Assembly (NCBI GenBank): GCA_028289815.1
Contig: JAPYNQ010000024.1
Coordinates: 1-33,850 of the forward strand
Origin: Gammaproteobacteria bacterium
GTDB taxonomy: Bacteria > Pseudomonadota > Gammaproteobacteria > JAJDYQ01
Length of the DNA: 33,850 bases
Reading direction: 5' to 3'
The stretch's first letter is position 1; every line of letters begins with the position of its first letter. Shown piece after piece: positions 1 through 9,595 of the stretch. Below the pieces are notes generated by a model. It ran no database searches. It saw only the letters and a list, made by a program, of their open reading frames with translations, and was not told where the DNA came from. A program made the translations under genes and the position numbers.

Positions 1-89
1 CCACTTATGACAGCAAGCTACTTGTGCTGTCCAGCAGGCGATCTCATCGAGAGAGATGGCGGACTATATTGGCTAATGAACGTTTATAG
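1..89. other. Unassigned window edge; possible 3' end of a convergent plus-strand gene
   Basis: No gene can be assigned here. On the plus strand, frame 3 is open from the window edge to a TAG at 87-89 and frame 1 is open to a TAG at 92-94. Either could be the last ~30 codons of a gene entering from the left and converging on the MFS permease, but neither reads as a family I recognise. Two open frames over so short a stretch can occur by chance. Confidence 0.15.
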
Positions 90-1259
90 TTAGTCATATG
101 CAGGTTTTATGTCTTTCATTAAAGCTATGGAAATCACTACAGCAACGGCAGTGCTAGAAGAGGCAATCAAATATGTGGCCGTAGCTCCCATGGCTTCCCA
201 GCCATAACCGCTGATCAGGCTGCCGAGTGCTCCGCCCGCTCCAAAACCCAGACTATTATACAGCGCCTGTCCTCTACCTTGCAGCTTGCCGGTGAAATAA
301 TGATAGACATAATAAATGGCAACAGCATGATAAAGTCCGAACGTTGCAGCATGCATGGTCTGCGATATTGCCATTATCCACCAGCTATCGGCAAAGTATG
401 CTGTCAAAATCCAGCGAACAGACGCAATGATCAGACTGGTAATGACTAGTTTTTTGGCGCCATAGCGATTCAACAGTTTCGCCATTATGAGAAATATAAT
501 GATTTCAGCCAATACTCCAAGTGCCCAATATTGCCCAATTACTGTTTTACTGTAGCCATAATGTTCAAGATGTATAGAAAAAAATGCGTAATAGGCACCG
601 TGTGAGAACTGCATCAGGAAACAGACTAGGAATAGCGCAATCACTTCAGGTCGCCTGATTATTTGAGCAATTTTTTCAGCCGAATCGCCTTTACCGATAG
701 CATAATACCGATCTTCAGGGGTCAACATTGCAGAGAGCCATATAGCAAAAAAAACAAAAGTCAGTACTGGCAAGATGATTCGCCCTTGATATTGATCGAC
801 CAACGCTCCAGCCAGTATTACTGCGATGATGAACCCGATTGATCCCCATGATCGGATCAAACCATATCGACGATGGCTTTTACCAAGGTGATTCATTGTT
901 ACTACATCATATTGAGGTATGACAGCATTCCAAAAAAAGCTGTAGAGCACCATGACACCGGCCATGAACCAGTAAGACTCAACATAATATACCAGTAAAA
1001 AGCTGGCGGCGGCCATGAATGAACCGATCTGAATGACGCGAACACGACGTCCGGAGTAGTCTGCGATCAATCCCCAGATATAGGGTGCCACCAGCTTGGT
1101 ACCTACCAGAACTGCAAGCAGCTCACCAATTTCTCGTGCACTAAAATCAAGCGACAGGAGATACAGGCCCCAGAATGGAATCAACACTCCAAGGGCAGCA
1201 AAGTAAAAAAAATAAAAGACCGAAAGCCGTCCATAGACAGCCCCTGATGTTGTGCTCAT
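90..1259 (-). CDS. MFS permease, HcaT / LacY-like (MFS_1_like) family
   Basis: Predicted inner-membrane major facilitator of 389 residues, probably twelve membrane helices, moving a small organic solute, likely with protons. The substrate cannot be read from sequence. The loop between helices 2 and 3 carries the MFS signature (LIADYSGRR, about residues 62-70), and the matching loop in the second half reads LLNRYGAKK. Overall it resembles the phenylpropionate-permease (HcaT) branch, which is often annotated near core genes without a known substrate. I chose the ATG at 1259 rather than the upstream in-frame start at 1310: it gives a normal MFS N-terminus ([20 protein letters not shown]) and overlaps the aroC stop in an ATGA, implying translational coupling. 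Codons before 1259 lie inside aroC. It is the last gene of the prmB-aroC run. Confidence 0.85.
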   Translation of the reverse strand: MSTTSGAVYGRLSVFYFFYFAALGVLIPFWGLYLLSLDFSAREIGELLAVLVGTKLVAPYIWGLIADYSGRRVRVIQIGSFMAAASFLLVYYVESYWFMAGVMVLYSFFWNAVIPQYDVVTMNHLGKSHRRYGLIRSWGSIGFIIAVILAGALVDQYQGRIILPVLTFVFFAIWLSAMLTPEDRYYAIGKGDSAEKIAQIIRRPEVIALFLVCFLMQFSHGAYYAFFSIHLEHYGYSKTVIGQYWALGVLAEIIIFLIMAKLLNRYGAKKLVITSLIIASVRWILTAYFADSWWIMAISQTMHAATFGLYHAVAIYYVYHYFTGKLQGRGQALYNSLGFGAGGALGSLISGYGWEAMGATATYLIASSSTAVAVVISIALMKDIKPAYD

Positions 1260-2359
1260 TCTTCGGCAAATGCCGGTATATGAGGCGCTGATGAGTGAAC
1301 ATCCGCACATTGCGCCCTATGGCGCATCGCATGGTCGATCAACACCAATGCCAGCATGGCTTCGACAACAGGAACCGCGCGAATACCAACACAAGGGTCA
1401 TGGCGTCCTTTGGTTATAAGCTCAATATCTTCGCCAACCATATTTACGCTCCTGCCAGGCGTGGTAATACTTGATGTCGGCTTGAATGCCGTGCTCACCA
1501 GAATATCCTGACCGGAGGTGATACCGCCGAGCGTGCCGCCGGCGTTATTACCAGTAAAACCCTTCGTTGTGATTTCATCACGATGCTCGGTACCACGCTG
1601 AGCAACCGACTTGAAACCGGCACCGATTTCCACTCCCTTGGAAGCATTGATACTCATCATGGCAAAAGCGATGTCGGCATCAAGGCGATCATATACCGGT
1701 TCACCCCAGCCCACAGGAATACTGCTGGCAACCACTTCTACCCGTGCACCAACCGAATCCCGGGATTTGCGTATGACATCCAGATAATTTTCGAGTATCG
1801 GAATCATCTCCATATCCGGAAAAAAGAAGGGGTTCGTCTCTACAGCGTCCCAGTCAAAATTTTCGAAGCGATGCACTCCAATCTCGGAAACATAGCCCCT
1901 GATCTCAATACCATATGTCTCATTAAGCCATTTTTTGGCAATTACACCGGCTGCGACACGCATTACGGTTTCACGTGCGGAGGACCGACCACCGCCTCGA
2001 TAGTCACGAATACCGTATTTATGCTCATAGGTATAATCAGCATGTCCGGGACGAAATTTGTCCATAATTGCAGAGTAATCAGAGGGACGCTGATTGGTAT
2101 TTTCTATCAGTAGTCCAATCGGTGTGCCGGTAGTCTTTCCTGCAAATACACCGGACAGGACCCGGACTACATCAGATTCTTTACGTTGTGAGGTATGACG
2201 AGATCTAGCAGTTTTACGACGACTGATATCTGCTACAAAATCCTGCTCGGTCAGCAATATCCCCGGTGGACAGCCATCAATCACACAGCCAACTGCTGGC
2301 CCATGACTTTCTCCGAAGGTAGTGACCGTAAAAAGTCTGCCTATGGTGTTACCTGCCAT
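1256..2359 (-). CDS. aroC: Chorismate synthase
   Basis: Catalyses the last shikimate-pathway step, 5-enolpyruvylshikimate-3-phosphate to chorismate, using reduced FMN in the cytoplasm. At 367 residues it matches the family (E. coli 361). All three signatures are visible: FGESHG near residues 15-20; [20 protein letters not shown] followed by GGRSSARET from about residue 102; and [18 protein letters not shown] near the C-terminus. The His of GESHG and the His of RPGHAD are the known catalytic histidines. The ATG at 2359 is supported by a GGAGA ribosome-binding site 6 nt upstream. prmB-aroC order is conserved in many Gammaproteobacteria, here with a small extra gene between. The stop overlaps the start of the downstream MFS permease. 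Confidence 0.98.
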   Translation of the reverse strand: MAGNTIGRLFTVTTFGESHGPAVGCVIDGCPPGILLTEQDFVADISRRKTARSRHTSQRKESDVVRVLSGVFAGKTTGTPIGLLIENTNQRPSDYSAIMDKFRPGHADYTYEHKYGIRDYRGGGRSSARETVMRVAAGVIAKKWLNETYGIEIRGYVSEIGVHRFENFDWDAVETNPFFFPDMEMIPILENYLDVIRKSRDSVGARVEVVASSIPVGWGEPVYDRLDADIAFAMMSINASKGVEIGAGFKSVAQRGTEHRDEITTKGFTGNNAGGTLGGITSGQDILVSTAFKPTSSITTPGRSVNMVGEDIELITKGRHDPCVGIRAVPVVEAMLALVLIDHAMRHRAQCADVHSSAPHIPAFAEE

Positions 2360-2374
2360 AAAATCTCCATGCCA

Positions 2375-2402
2375 TTGACAGCGACATCTAACAGCCTGTC
2401 AA
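2375..2402 (-). promoter_or_regulatory. Inverted repeat upstream of aroC, overlapping a TTGACA-like box
   Basis: A perfect 7-bp inverted repeat (TTGACAG, 14-nt spacer, CTGTCAA) lies 15-43 nt upstream of the aroC start in the 73-bp gap after the small acidic gene. On the minus strand the left arm contains a perfect -35 hexamer, but no good -10 follows at 16-18 nt, so promoter activity is doubtful. It could be an operator or a leader hairpin. This is seen in sequence only; function is inferred. Confidence 0.35.
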
Positions 2403-2432
2403 AATCCATATTCCCATTTTGGGCAAAAAATA

Positions 2433-2753
2433 TCAATCTTCATCCTCATCGACATCCAGACCCTGCATATGCGTTGCATTTATCATCATAAACAGATGCT
2501 TGAAGGGGAGAAGACGCTCATCAGTATTCTTGACCAGTTCCATGAATTGCAAAGGTTCGTCACCAAATACATAGCTACCATCAGCCATTGACTGCCGTAA
2601 TTCCCTAACCTGCTGTTCCAGATTAAACACAAAATTTAATGCAGGCCCCATGCTGTCCATGTCGTATTCAGCTGACATACGAATATCAATCAGCTCATCC
2701 AGCGCCTCGTCAACAAGGCGAACATATTGCTCTACTGTTTTAGCTCTTTCCAT
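2433..2753 (-). CDS. Conserved-looking small acidic hypothetical protein
   Basis: A 106-residue soluble protein I do not recognise. It has no signal peptide, membrane segment or cysteine. It reads as mostly helical (residues 5-60, with leucines and charged residues spaced as in amphipathic helices or a short coiled coil) and ends in a strongly acidic tail (DVDEDED). The middle contains FGDEPLQFMELVKNTDERLLPFKHLFMM. It starts 19 bp after the prmB stop and is followed by aroC, all on the same strand, so it is probably co-transcribed with prmB. Coding is likely because the frame fills the gap between two certain genes without overlap. No function can be assigned. The upstream sequence shows only a weak ribosome-binding site. 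Confidence 0.75.
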   Translation of the reverse strand: MERAKTVEQYVRLVDEALDELIDIRMSAEYDMDSMGPALNFVFNLEQQVRELRQSMADGSYVFGDEPLQFMELVKNTDERLLPFKHLFMMINATHMQGLDVDEDED

Positions 2754-2772
2754 ATACTATTGCGCTGTAATA

Positions 2773-3702
2773 CTACTCTGGCAGATCTTCTTTGTGCAGG
2801 AGAAATACACCTTCCCCTCCACATTCAAATTCCAACCAGATAAACGGCAGACGCGCATGTCGTCGATGCACTGCCTGCTCTATCTCTCCTACTTCAACAA
2901 TCAGGGTTCCATTATCATTCAGATGCCCGGCTGATTGCTGCAATAACATATCTACAACGGCCATACCTCCATCACCGGCCTGCAATGCAATTTTCGGTTC
3001 ATATCGGTATTCTATCGGCAAACTCGCCATACTGTCGGCTGACACATAAGGCGGGTTACTGATGATCAGGTCATAGCGTTTATCATCCAGGCTTTCAAAC
3101 AGATTGGAGTGAATTGCCATCACTCTGTCACCCACTCTATGCAGATCAATATTTTGTCGAGCTAGATCCAAGGCTTCTCGGGAAATATCAACAATATCAA
3201 CTGCAGCGTGAGGAAGATACACCGAAGCAGCAATACCGATACAACCACTACCGGTACACATATCCAGTATCTTCAGTTCCCGACGGACATCTATCCATGG
3301 AGCAAACCTCCGTTTTATCAGTTCAGCAAAAGGCGAGCGCGGCACTAAGGCACGTTCATCTATACGAAATCCAAGTCCTGCAAACCAAGCTTCACCCGTT
3401 AGATAAGGCAGCGGCATACGTTTGCTGATACGCCGAACAGTGAGGTCAATAACAAGCCGGAGGTCGGCTTGGGATACCGGGTTGTCCCAGATATTGTCCG
3501 TGTCTGCAAAATCAAGTTTCAGAGCACTAAAGACCAAAGCGTAGGCCTCGTCCCGGGGGTTGTCTGTACCATGACCATAATGCAATTCATGCAACTCAAG
3601 GAATGACCCCAGCCTCTCTACAAGCTCGGCGACCGCCACAACACCAGCGAGTTGCCCATATACGTCACGAGTCAGTATCTGGCTGTCTTCCGGCTGCTTC
3701 AA
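2773..3702 (-). CDS. prmB: Ribosomal protein uL3 N5-glutamine methyltransferase PrmB
   Basis: SAM-dependent methyltransferase that modifies a glutamine of ribosomal protein L3 during 50S assembly. At 309 residues it matches E. coli PrmB (310). The N-terminal domain keeps the PrmB-specific YGHGTDNPRDEA stretch (42-53) and VPRSPFAELI (120-129). The SAM site DMCTGSGC is at 147-154, and the catalytic NPPY that binds the target glutamine is at 216-219. The YGHGTDNP and VPRSP features separate it from PrmC/HemK. The start is a TTG at 3702, only 4 bp after the nuoN stop and with no clear ribosome-binding site. The frame is also open further upstream inside nuoN, so the exact start is uncertain and translation is probably coupled to nuoN. 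prmB-aroC proximity is typical; direct attachment to nuo is the local feature. Confidence 0.93.
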   Translation of the reverse strand: MKQPEDSQILTRDVYGQLAGVVAVAELVERLGSFLELHELHYGHGTDNPRDEAYALVFSALKLDFADTDNIWDNPVSQADLRLVIDLTVRRISKRMPLPYLTGEAWFAGLGFRIDERALVPRSPFAELIKRRFAPWIDVRRELKILDMCTGSGCIGIAASVYLPHAAVDIVDISREALDLARQNIDLHRVGDRVMAIHSNLFESLDDKRYDLIISNPPYVSADSMASLPIEYRYEPKIALQAGDGGMAVVDMLLQQSAGHLNDNGTLIVEVGEIEQAVHRRHARLPFIWLEFECGGEGVFLLHKEDLPE

Positions 3703-3706
3703 TTCA

Positions 3707-5137
3707 TCAGGAAATTGCGGTCAAGCAAAGTGAAATTAGCGTACCAGGAAACAAGCCCAGTAACAACGCCAACAGCGCATTTGAACTCAAAACGGCATGC
3801 ACACCACTACCGACAATAATTTTATTCCGGTCCTCTGCTCCATCAAAATACATCACTTTAATGACTCTCAGATAATAGAAGGCACCCACAACAGACAGCA
3901 ACACAGCAACGATTGCCAACCAGTACATGCCTTGGCCAATCACTGCTTTAAGTACCAATAATTTGGCGTAGAAGCCCACCATTGGCGGTACACCTGCCAT
4001 CGAAAACATAACCAATAACATCAGAAAAGCATACCAAGAATTACGGTAATTCAACCCTTTATAATCGTCAATATTGTCTGCCTCAAATCCCTCACGGCTA
4101 AGCAGAATAACAATACCAAAAGCAGCTGCACCAGTAATAGCATAAGTCACGGTATAGAACATAGCAGCGGAATAACCCTCCGGATTAGCTGCGATGAAGC
4201 CCAGTAAAATAAAACCGACGTGAGAAATAGTTGAATATGCCAGCATACGTTTAATATTAGTCTGTGCAATGGCAACAATATTTCCAATCAGCAACGACAG
4301 CACACTGAGAATAATCAGAATATCTCGCCAAGAATCCTGCATAATGCCCATACCTTCTATAAGTAAGCGCATGGAAAAACCAAAGACAGCCAGCTTGGCC
4401 GATGTACTGATAAATGCGGTTACTACAGATGAAGATCCATGATAGATATCAGGGACCCACATATGAAAAGGCACAGCTCCCAGCTTAAATGCAAGTGCGA
4501 CAATTATAAATACCATACCGAGTAAAATCGGTGCGCTAAATGACTGTTGAGCCGCAAGATATTCTGACACTCCCGCCAGATCCAATGTGCCGGAAACCCC
4601 GTAGACAAGAGACATGCCATAGAGGAGTACACCAGATGCAAAACCACCAAGTACAAAATACTTCATCGCAGCCTCCGATGAGAGGACATTATTGCGATTA
4701 AAAGCAACCATAGAATATAAGGAAAGAGACATCAACTCAAGACCAAGGTATACCGTCAACATACTGTGCGCAGAAATCAGGATCATCATACCTAATACCG
4801 CAAACAGGCCCAGTATGTAGAATTCACTCTTGAACAGATCTCTTGCCTTCAGGTATTGCCTTGAATAAACAAAGATTGCAGCTGTAACCAGATAAATAAC
4901 AAACTTAAGAACATCAGCCATAGTATCAACAACAAATGTCCCATTAAAGCCTAAGGCACGACCATCAAAATGATTTACCCAAGTCAAAATTATGGCACCA
5001 AAAAGTGTAGTCAGCGCCAGCAGATAGAAAATTTCACGCCGATCAGAATGTAGAAAGGCATCTATAACCAGAATGACACTAGCCATGGTTAGCACAAATA
5101 TCTCAGGGACGATTAATGCAAAGTCCGACATATTCAT
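3707..5137 (-). CDS. nuoN: NADH-quinone oxidoreductase subunit N
   Basis: Antiporter-like proton-pumping subunit of the complex I membrane arm, 476 residues and about 14 transmembrane helices, matching the family length. The conserved glutamate in helix 5 (LGLELMSLSLYSMVAF) and the lysine in helix 7 (AFKLGAVPFHMWVPDIYHG) are both present, as is the SAKLAVFGF helix-8 lysine region. The C-terminal part contains GVPPMVGFYAKLLVLKA, also typical. It is the last nuo gene, 10 bp after nuoM. A second in-frame ATG two codons later (5131) is an alternative start. prmB follows after 4 bp, so the polycistronic unit appears to run on beyond nuo. Confidence 0.97.
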   Translation of the reverse strand: MNMSDFALIVPEIFVLTMASVILVIDAFLHSDRREIFYLLALTTLFGAIILTWVNHFDGRALGFNGTFVVDTMADVLKFVIYLVTAAIFVYSRQYLKARDLFKSEFYILGLFAVLGMMILISAHSMLTVYLGLELMSLSLYSMVAFNRNNVLSSEAAMKYFVLGGFASGVLLYGMSLVYGVSGTLDLAGVSEYLAAQQSFSAPILLGMVFIIVALAFKLGAVPFHMWVPDIYHGSSSVVTAFISTSAKLAVFGFSMRLLIEGMGIMQDSWRDILIILSVLSLLIGNIVAIAQTNIKRMLAYSTISHVGFILLGFIAANPEGYSAAMFYTVTYAITGAAAFGIVILLSREGFEADNIDDYKGLNYRNSWYAFLMLLVMFSMAGVPPMVGFYAKLLVLKAVIGQGMYWLAIVAVLLSVVGAFYYLRVIKVMYFDGAEDRNKIIVGSGVHAVLSSNALLALLLGLFPGTLISLCLTAIS

Positions 5138-5147
5138 TTATCCATCT

Positions 5148-6671
5148 CTATAACTTAGAAATAAAAATATGCTGCAACAGATTATCAATGGTCGGATGCA
5201 TAACTTCGATCAGAGGATCGGGCCAGATACCGAATAACAGGACCACAGCAGCCAATAGACCAAGTGCAGTGAATTCATGTATACCAAGATCTTTCATTTC
5301 CGCAACTTCGCTATTACGAATCTCACCAAATATCACACGCTTGACAAGCCACAAACTATAGGCTGCACCCAAGATCAGCGTTGTTGAGGCCAAAAGAGCA
5401 ATCCAGAAGTTGGATTTCATACTGGCCAGGATGACCATAAATTCCCCAACAAAACCCGATGTTCCAGGAAGCCCTGAATTTGCCATAGCAAAAAGCACCA
5501 TAAAACTGGAAAATACAGGCATGGATACTACAACACCACCATAATCTTTGATCTGGCGACTATGCAAACGGTCATACATGACACCAATACAGAGAAACAG
5601 AGCTGCAGAAATAAAACCATGTGAAATCATTTGAATCATGCCTCCCTCTATGGCCATCGCAGATCCCGATAATTCACCGGACAGAGTTGTATGAATTCCA
5701 AAGGGCAAGAAAAAGCCCAGCGTGACAAATCCCATGTGTGCGATGGATGAGTAGGCAATCAGCTTCTTCATATCTTCTTGGACAATGGCGACAAAACCAA
5801 TATAGACAACGGCAGTCAGAGACATGACAATAATCAGCCAGTCAAATCGCATACTGGCATCAGGCGCAATTGGCAGGCTGAAACGCAAAAAACCGTAACC
5901 GCCGATTTTCAACATAATTGCAGCTAAGATTACCGAACCACCGGTAGGTGCCTCCACATGAGCATCCGGCAACCAAGTATGCACCGGCCACATAGGAACC
6001 TTGACGGCAAATGCCAACAGAAAAGCAAAGAAGATTAATGACTGTTCCACCAGATTAAGCCTCAGCATATGGAAATCCAGTATGGCAAAACTGTCAGTAT
6101 CAGATTGATAGCGCATATAGATTAAGGCAATCAACATAAGTACCGAACCCAGAAAAGTGTACAGAAAAAACTTGATAGTAGCGTAAATACGATTAGGTCC
6201 GCCCCAGACACCGATAATCAGAAACATCGGGATCAGCATGGCTTCCCAGAACACAAAAAACAATATGGAATCAAGTGCACTAAATACACCAATCATCAGC
6301 CCTTCCATAATCAGAAATGCTGCCATATATTGGGAGCAGCGTATCTGAATAGCTTTCCAGCCTGCGATAATAATCAACGGAGTAATAAATGCCGTCAGTA
6401 CAATCAATAGTATAGAAATACCATCAATACCAAGATGATAGTAAATATTAAAGGCTTCAATCCATGACAGGCGCTCTACAAACTGCATATCAGCAGTCAA
6501 TTTATTAAAATCTGTGTACAGCGGAATTGTCAGAAAAAAAGTTGCCAAAGAAAATACAAAAGCAGTCCGCTTGACGCCTGTAGAATCATGGTCACTCAGG
6601 GTCAACGTAAATAAACCACCGATAATCGGTAACCAAATAATAAGGCTTAATAGAGGCAAACTACCTAACAT
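5148..6671 (-). CDS. nuoM: NADH-quinone oxidoreductase subunit M
   Basis: Central antiporter-like subunit of the membrane arm, 507 residues and about 14 transmembrane helices. The key helix-5 glutamate is in FWEAMLIPMFLIIGVWGG. The helix-7 lysine and following motif (KVPMWPVHTWLPDAHVEAP) and the helix-8 lysine (MLKIGGYGFLRF) are intact, so all residues expected for proton translocation are visible. The C-terminal half has GLPGTSGFVGEFMV, diagnostic for NuoM. The gene starts 4 bp after nuoL and ends 10 bp before nuoN, within one operon. Nothing is truncated or unusual. Confidence 0.97.
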   Translation of the reverse strand: MLGSLPLLSLIIWLPIIGGLFTLTLSDHDSTGVKRTAFVFSLATFFLTIPLYTDFNKLTADMQFVERLSWIEAFNIYYHLGIDGISILLIVLTAFITPLIIIAGWKAIQIRCSQYMAAFLIMEGLMIGVFSALDSILFFVFWEAMLIPMFLIIGVWGGPNRIYATIKFFLYTFLGSVLMLIALIYMRYQSDTDSFAILDFHMLRLNLVEQSLIFFAFLLAFAVKVPMWPVHTWLPDAHVEAPTGGSVILAAIMLKIGGYGFLRFSLPIAPDASMRFDWLIIVMSLTAVVYIGFVAIVQEDMKKLIAYSSIAHMGFVTLGFFLPFGIHTTLSGELSGSAMAIEGGMIQMISHGFISAALFLCIGVMYDRLHSRQIKDYGGVVVSMPVFSSFMVLFAMANSGLPGTSGFVGEFMVILASMKSNFWIALLASTTLILGAAYSLWLVKRVIFGEIRNSEVAEMKDLGIHEFTALGLLAAVVLLFGIWPDPLIEVMHPTIDNLLQHIFISKL

Positions 6672-6675
6672 GGGA

Positions 6676-8637
6676 TCATATATTTACAGCTATAACAAAC
6701 ATCGATATCAGAGCTATCATCCCCGCGATCATGGCAAAGGCATAATGGTATAAATAACCGGTTTGCAGATGGCGCAAGACATTGGATAGCCAGCCCATGG
6801 CTCTAGCTGATCCATTGACAATAAAACCATCAATAACTACATTATCACCAAGTTTCCATAAAACTTTACCAATTGCACGACCGGCAACCGAAAAGACGTT
6901 AATATAGAGATGATCTATATAGTATTTGTTATCCATAAATTTATAAATAAGATTAAATCGATGCTGCATATCGACTGCAAATTGTGGTTTGATTACATAA
7001 ATCCAATAGGCGACACCGACACCGGCAAAGGCAAGATAGGTAACCGGTCCCGAAAAAGCGTGCATGACAAATCCCTGAATACCTTCAAATGTTGATCCCA
7101 GTTCATTTAAAACATTGTGGCTGTCCGCCACATGGATCGAGCGGCTAAAAAATTCACCAAAAACAATAGGCTCAAATATAAAGCCGCTAAAGATTGATGG
7201 AATAGCCAATAATACCAAAGGCATAGTTACCACCCATGAAGTTTCTGTCAAATACTCGCGTGTATGCTCATCCATACGATCTCTCGTATGAAAAACCATA
7301 AAATACATACGGAAGCTGTAAAGTGCTGTTACAAAAACACCCGCCAACAGTGCCATATAAGCAGTATTAGCGGCGCTCAAATCAGAATATTGTACTGCAC
7401 CAATAATGGAATCTTTGGAGAAGAAACCGGAGAATAGTGGAAAGCCGATCAATGCCAGACAACCGATTAACGATGTCCAATGCGTAATTGGCATATATTT
7501 CTTCAGGCCGCCCATCTTGCGCATATCCTGTTCATGGTGCATGGCAATAATCACGGAACCTGCTGCAAGAAATAAAAGCGCCTTAAAAAATGCATGAGTC
7601 ATCAAATGAAAAATGGCGGCTCCATAAGCCGATGCTCCCAATGCAACCGTCATATATCCAAGCTGTGAAAGAGTTGAGTATGCCACTACCCGTTTAATAT
7701 CATACTGAATCAGTCCCAAGAGGCCCATAAATAAAGCTGTGATTGAACCGATCATAAGAATAAAATTGAGTGCAGTTTCTGATAACTCATATAATGGTGA
7801 CATTCGCGCCACCATAAAGATACCGGCTGTAACCATAGTCGCCGCATGTATCAATGCTGAGATCGGTGTCGGACCTTCCATCGAATCCGGCAACCAGACA
7901 TGTAAAGGAAACTGTGCTGATTTTCCCATAGCACCAATAAACAGCAGAATACAGATCATGGTGATTACGTTCCATTCGCTACCGGCAAAAATATTGATGG
8001 TCTGCAATGATAGATTTTCTGCCTTCGCAAATACTTCGGCATAATCCAAGCTATTGGCATATGCAAAAATAACAGCAATACCTAACAAGAAACCAAAATC
8101 ACCAACACGATTAATCAAAAAAGCCTTCAGATTTGCCAAAATCGCAGTTTCACGTTGATGCCAGAATCCGATCAACAAATAAGAAGCCAAGCCAACTGCT
8201 TCCCAGCCAAAAAACAGTTGTAGAAAGTTATTGGACATTACTAACATCAGCATAGAAAATGTGAACAATGCGATATAGCTAAAAAAGCGCTGATAACCCG
8301 GGTCATCGCGCATATAACCAATGGTGTATATATGAACCATTAGAGAAACAAAAGTCACGATACCAATCATCAGAGCTGTTAATTCGTCGATAAGAAAACC
8401 TATTTCAAATCGAATACCGTCACTTATCATCCAGATATAAATAGCTTCGTTATAAACAGATGCGTGATCAAAAATAATATGCTTGATAACGATAGTAGAT
8501 AAAACAAACGAACCGAGAACACTCAGTATCGTGATCCAGTGAGCACCAGATCTACCAATATATCTGCCAAAGAGTCCGGCTGCAATCGCACCAAATAGCG
8601 GTAATAAGGGAATAGCCAGATAAATTTTTTCCACCAT
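6676..8637 (-). CDS. nuoL: NADH-quinone oxidoreductase subunit L
   Basis: The distal antiporter-like subunit, 653 residues, carrying the long C-terminal lateral helix that clamps the membrane arm. The helix-5 glutamate is in FGWEAVGLASYLLIGFWH. The helix-7 lysine is in GAMGKSAQFPLHVWLPDSMEGPTP, followed by SALIHAATMVTAGIFMVARM, all diagnostic for NuoL. The C-terminal region (about 540-650) contains further hydrophobic segments and the KFMDNKYYIDHLY stretch typical of NuoL. Its ATG overlaps the nuoK stop by one base (TAATG), implying coupled translation. nuoM follows after 4 bp. Confidence 0.97.
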   Translation of the reverse strand: MVEKIYLAIPLLPLFGAIAAGLFGRYIGRSGAHWITILSVLGSFVLSTIVIKHIIFDHASVYNEAIYIWMISDGIRFEIGFLIDELTALMIGIVTFVSLMVHIYTIGYMRDDPGYQRFFSYIALFTFSMLMLVMSNNFLQLFFGWEAVGLASYLLIGFWHQRETAILANLKAFLINRVGDFGFLLGIAVIFAYANSLDYAEVFAKAENLSLQTINIFAGSEWNVITMICILLFIGAMGKSAQFPLHVWLPDSMEGPTPISALIHAATMVTAGIFMVARMSPLYELSETALNFILMIGSITALFMGLLGLIQYDIKRVVAYSTLSQLGYMTVALGASAYGAAIFHLMTHAFFKALLFLAAGSVIIAMHHEQDMRKMGGLKKYMPITHWTSLIGCLALIGFPLFSGFFSKDSIIGAVQYSDLSAANTAYMALLAGVFVTALYSFRMYFMVFHTRDRMDEHTREYLTETSWVVTMPLVLLAIPSIFSGFIFEPIVFGEFFSRSIHVADSHNVLNELGSTFEGIQGFVMHAFSGPVTYLAFAGVGVAYWIYVIKPQFAVDMQHRFNLIYKFMDNKYYIDHLYINVFSVAGRAIGKVLWKLGDNVVIDGFIVNGSARAMGWLSNVLRHLQTGYLYHYAFAMIAGMIALISMFVIAVNI

Positions 8638-8942
8638 TATCCTCTCATGGTATCTATCTGCTCAACATTGATCGTGCGTTTGTTGCGAAAAAGCACAACA
8701 AGAATAGCTAGGCCGATAGCTGCCTCTGCTGCTGCCACGGTCAGAATAAAAAACACAAAAATCTGTCCTGTAATATCGCCGAGAAAGTGCGAGAAAGCTA
8801 TGAAGTTCATATTCGCCGAAAGCAGCAGTAATTCCAGTGACATCAATAAAACGATAATATTCTTACGATTCAGAAAAATACCGGCAATGCTTAGACAAAA
8901 CAAGATAGCACCAAGTATCAAATAATCAGATAAGGCAACCAT
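8637..8942 (-). CDS. nuoK: NADH-quinone oxidoreductase subunit K
   Basis: Small three-helix subunit of the complex I proton path, 101 residues (E. coli 100). The two buried glutamates known to be essential are at E37 ([13 protein letters not shown]) and E73 ([13 protein letters not shown]), matching E36 and E72 of E. coli. The start overlaps the nuoJ stop as TGATG, and the stop overlaps the nuoL start, so J, K and L are translationally chained. All features are normal for the family. Confidence 0.98.
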   Translation of the reverse strand: MVALSDYLILGAILFCLSIAGIFLNRKNIIVLLMSLELLLLSANMNFIAFSHFLGDITGQIFVFFILTVAAAEAAIGLAILVVLFRNKRTINVEQIDTMRG

Positions 8943-9574
8943 CAGACATCATCTCCTTGATCTTTTTTATCTACCGATACCACAGCATCCATCTTTATCA
9001 ATTTAAGACGTTCATCCGCCTTGACTTTTACCTGTTTATCTGGCATCTGTTTCCTGGATTCCGGTCGACGCCGCATGGTTAATGAAATGGCCGCAATGAT
9101 CGCAACTAATAAAATTACCGCTGCTATTTCAAACGGGTAAACATAAACAGTATATATTAGATATCCGAGTTCAGCTGTATTGCTGTAATCAGCCGGACGC
9201 GGCACCGGAAGTGGATACTGATCCAATCCAAAAAACTCCGAACCGACTACTATTCTTATCTGCAGCAACAATACAAGCCCAATAAGAAAACCAACAGGAA
9301 CATAACTTACAAAGCCTTCGCGTGTCTCTGAAACGTTTATATCGAGCATCATAACAACGAACAGAAACAACACCATAACTGCACCGACATAAACCAAAAC
9401 CAGGATAATTGCCAAAAATTCAGCTTCAAGTAACATCCACAGACCAGCGCTGGCAAAAAACGTCAACACCAAATGTAATACCGCATGAACCGGATTGCGA
9501 AGTGTAATAACACAAACTGCACCGTAAACAACAAGCGCAGCAAAAAACATAAATAAACCGTACTGAAAGGTCAT
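8942..9574 (-). CDS. nuoJ: NADH-quinone oxidoreductase subunit J
   Basis: Five-helix membrane subunit at the joint between the quinone site and the proton channels, 210 residues. The third helix shows the conserved glycine-containing segment [17 protein letters not shown], the pi-bulge helix implicated in coupling. An N-terminal [14 protein letters not shown] motif is also characteristic. After the last helix comes a charged tail of about 40 residues (rich in K, R and D, ending KKDQGDDV), longer than in some relatives and probably cytoplasmic. It starts 21 bp after the nuoI stop and overlaps nuoK by one base. Confidence 0.96.
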   Translation of the reverse strand: MTFQYGLFMFFAALVVYGAVCVITLRNPVHAVLHLVLTFFASAGLWMLLEAEFLAIILVLVYVGAVMVLFLFVVMMLDINVSETREGFVSYVPVGFLIGLVLLLQIRIVVGSEFFGLDQYPLPVPRPADYSNTAELGYLIYTVYVYPFEIAAVILLVAIIAAISLTMRRRPESRKQMPDKQVKVKADERLKLIKMDAVVSVDKKDQGDDV

Positions 9575-9595
9575 CTTGGTTCTCGAAACGGAACT

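Noticed and set aside
82-94. A 13-nt word (GTTTATAGTTAGT) occurring here and again at 28492-28504
   Set aside because: A few identical 13-mers are expected by chance in a 34-kb window, and the flanks do not match, so it is not a repeat or attachment site.
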